From assembly GCA_024278435.1 (NCBI GenBank), contig JAJRTD010000027.1, positions 1-6,092 of the forward strand: a DNA stretch of 6,092 nucleotides. Reading direction: 5' to 3'. The DNA comes from Gammaproteobacteria bacterium. GTDB lineage: Bacteria > Pseudomonadota > Gammaproteobacteria > SZUA-229. The notes beneath the pieces are model-generated. The model was not told the DNA's origin and made no database searches. It saw only the letters and a list, made by a program, of their open reading frames with translations. The position numbers were made by a program, and so were the translations under genes. Shown here in pieces: positions 6,012 to 6,092 of the stretch. How positions within the stretch are numbered: the stretch's first letter is position 1; each line of letters opens with the position of its first letter.

Positions 6012-6092
6012 AGTTCTGTAAGAATGCCGGTGTTAATTGCTGCTAATTATATCGGGTAACGGGTTTTATTTTTCCGCAAATGAACGCGAATA
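6012..6092 (-). promoter_or_regulatory. Upstream region of nasA with -10-like TATAAT
   Basis: On the reverse strand a consensus TATAAT (6051 down to 6046) lies 34 bases before the nasA start, but the expected -35 position carries only GAAAAA. If real, the promoter would need an activator, as is usual for nitrogen- or nitrate-controlled nas genes. No sigma-54 TGGCAC-N5-TTGC element is seen. All three reverse frames entering from the window edge stop before nasA (for example YSRSFAEK then TAA), so the end of an upstream gene cannot be excluded. Confidence 0.3.

Overview
The window looks like chromosomal DNA from a free-living gammaproteobacterium. GC content is moderate by eye, gene starts and families are bacterial, and the genes present (a DUF2788-like small membrane protein, a YdjM/DUF457-type membrane hydrolase, a NasA-type assimilatory nitrate reductase and a periplasmic TlpA-type thioredoxin) are common in that class. 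Genus cannot be read from the sequence. Several short dispersed-repeat-type palindromes lie in the spacers, as is usual in environmental Gammaproteobacteria. Layout: (1) 1-399 is an AT-rich spacer with small dyads (126-141, 236-249) and a GC-richer, possibly structured leader (about 274-330). (2) 400-1463 (+) is a two-gene, translationally coupled operon: an unrecognised, probably exported protein with only two cysteines, overlapping by 4 bases a TlpA/ResA-like thioredoxin with a WCGPC active site. (3) 1464-1659 holds a perfect 11-bp-arm stem-loop typical of dispersed repeats. (4) 1660-2676 (-) encodes a 338-aa YdjM/YfhP-like (DUF457) membrane protein. (5) 2677-2952 is a divergent spacer with a 95-bp imperfect palindrome and an operator-like dyad. 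(6) 2953-3162 (+) is a 69-aa, two-helix DUF2788-like protein. (7) 3159-3360 is filled by miniature, transposase-less elements bounded by three CTAG tetranucleotides. (8) 3357-6011 (-) encodes complete NasA, 884 aa, with an N-terminal [4Fe-4S] site, a molybdopterin core and a C-terminal Bfd-like [2Fe-2S] domain. (9) 6012-6092 is the nasA upstream region. Function: the only clear metabolic role is reduction of nitrate to nitrite for assimilation. The electron-transfer partner (NasB or ferredoxin/flavodoxin) and nitrite reductase are not in the window. The thioredoxin operon is likely a periplasmic thiol-redox pair. The neighbouring genes show no obvious shared pathway. Most notable observation: the convergent genes DUF2788 and nasA both stop inside a CTAG, and everything between those two CTAGs looks like IS5-group-style miniature elements with CTAG target duplications. 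This suggests that the two genes once shared one CTAG, which reads TAG on both strands, and that repeated insertion at this double stop codon separated them without damage to either gene. No previously undescribed multi-gene system is evident.
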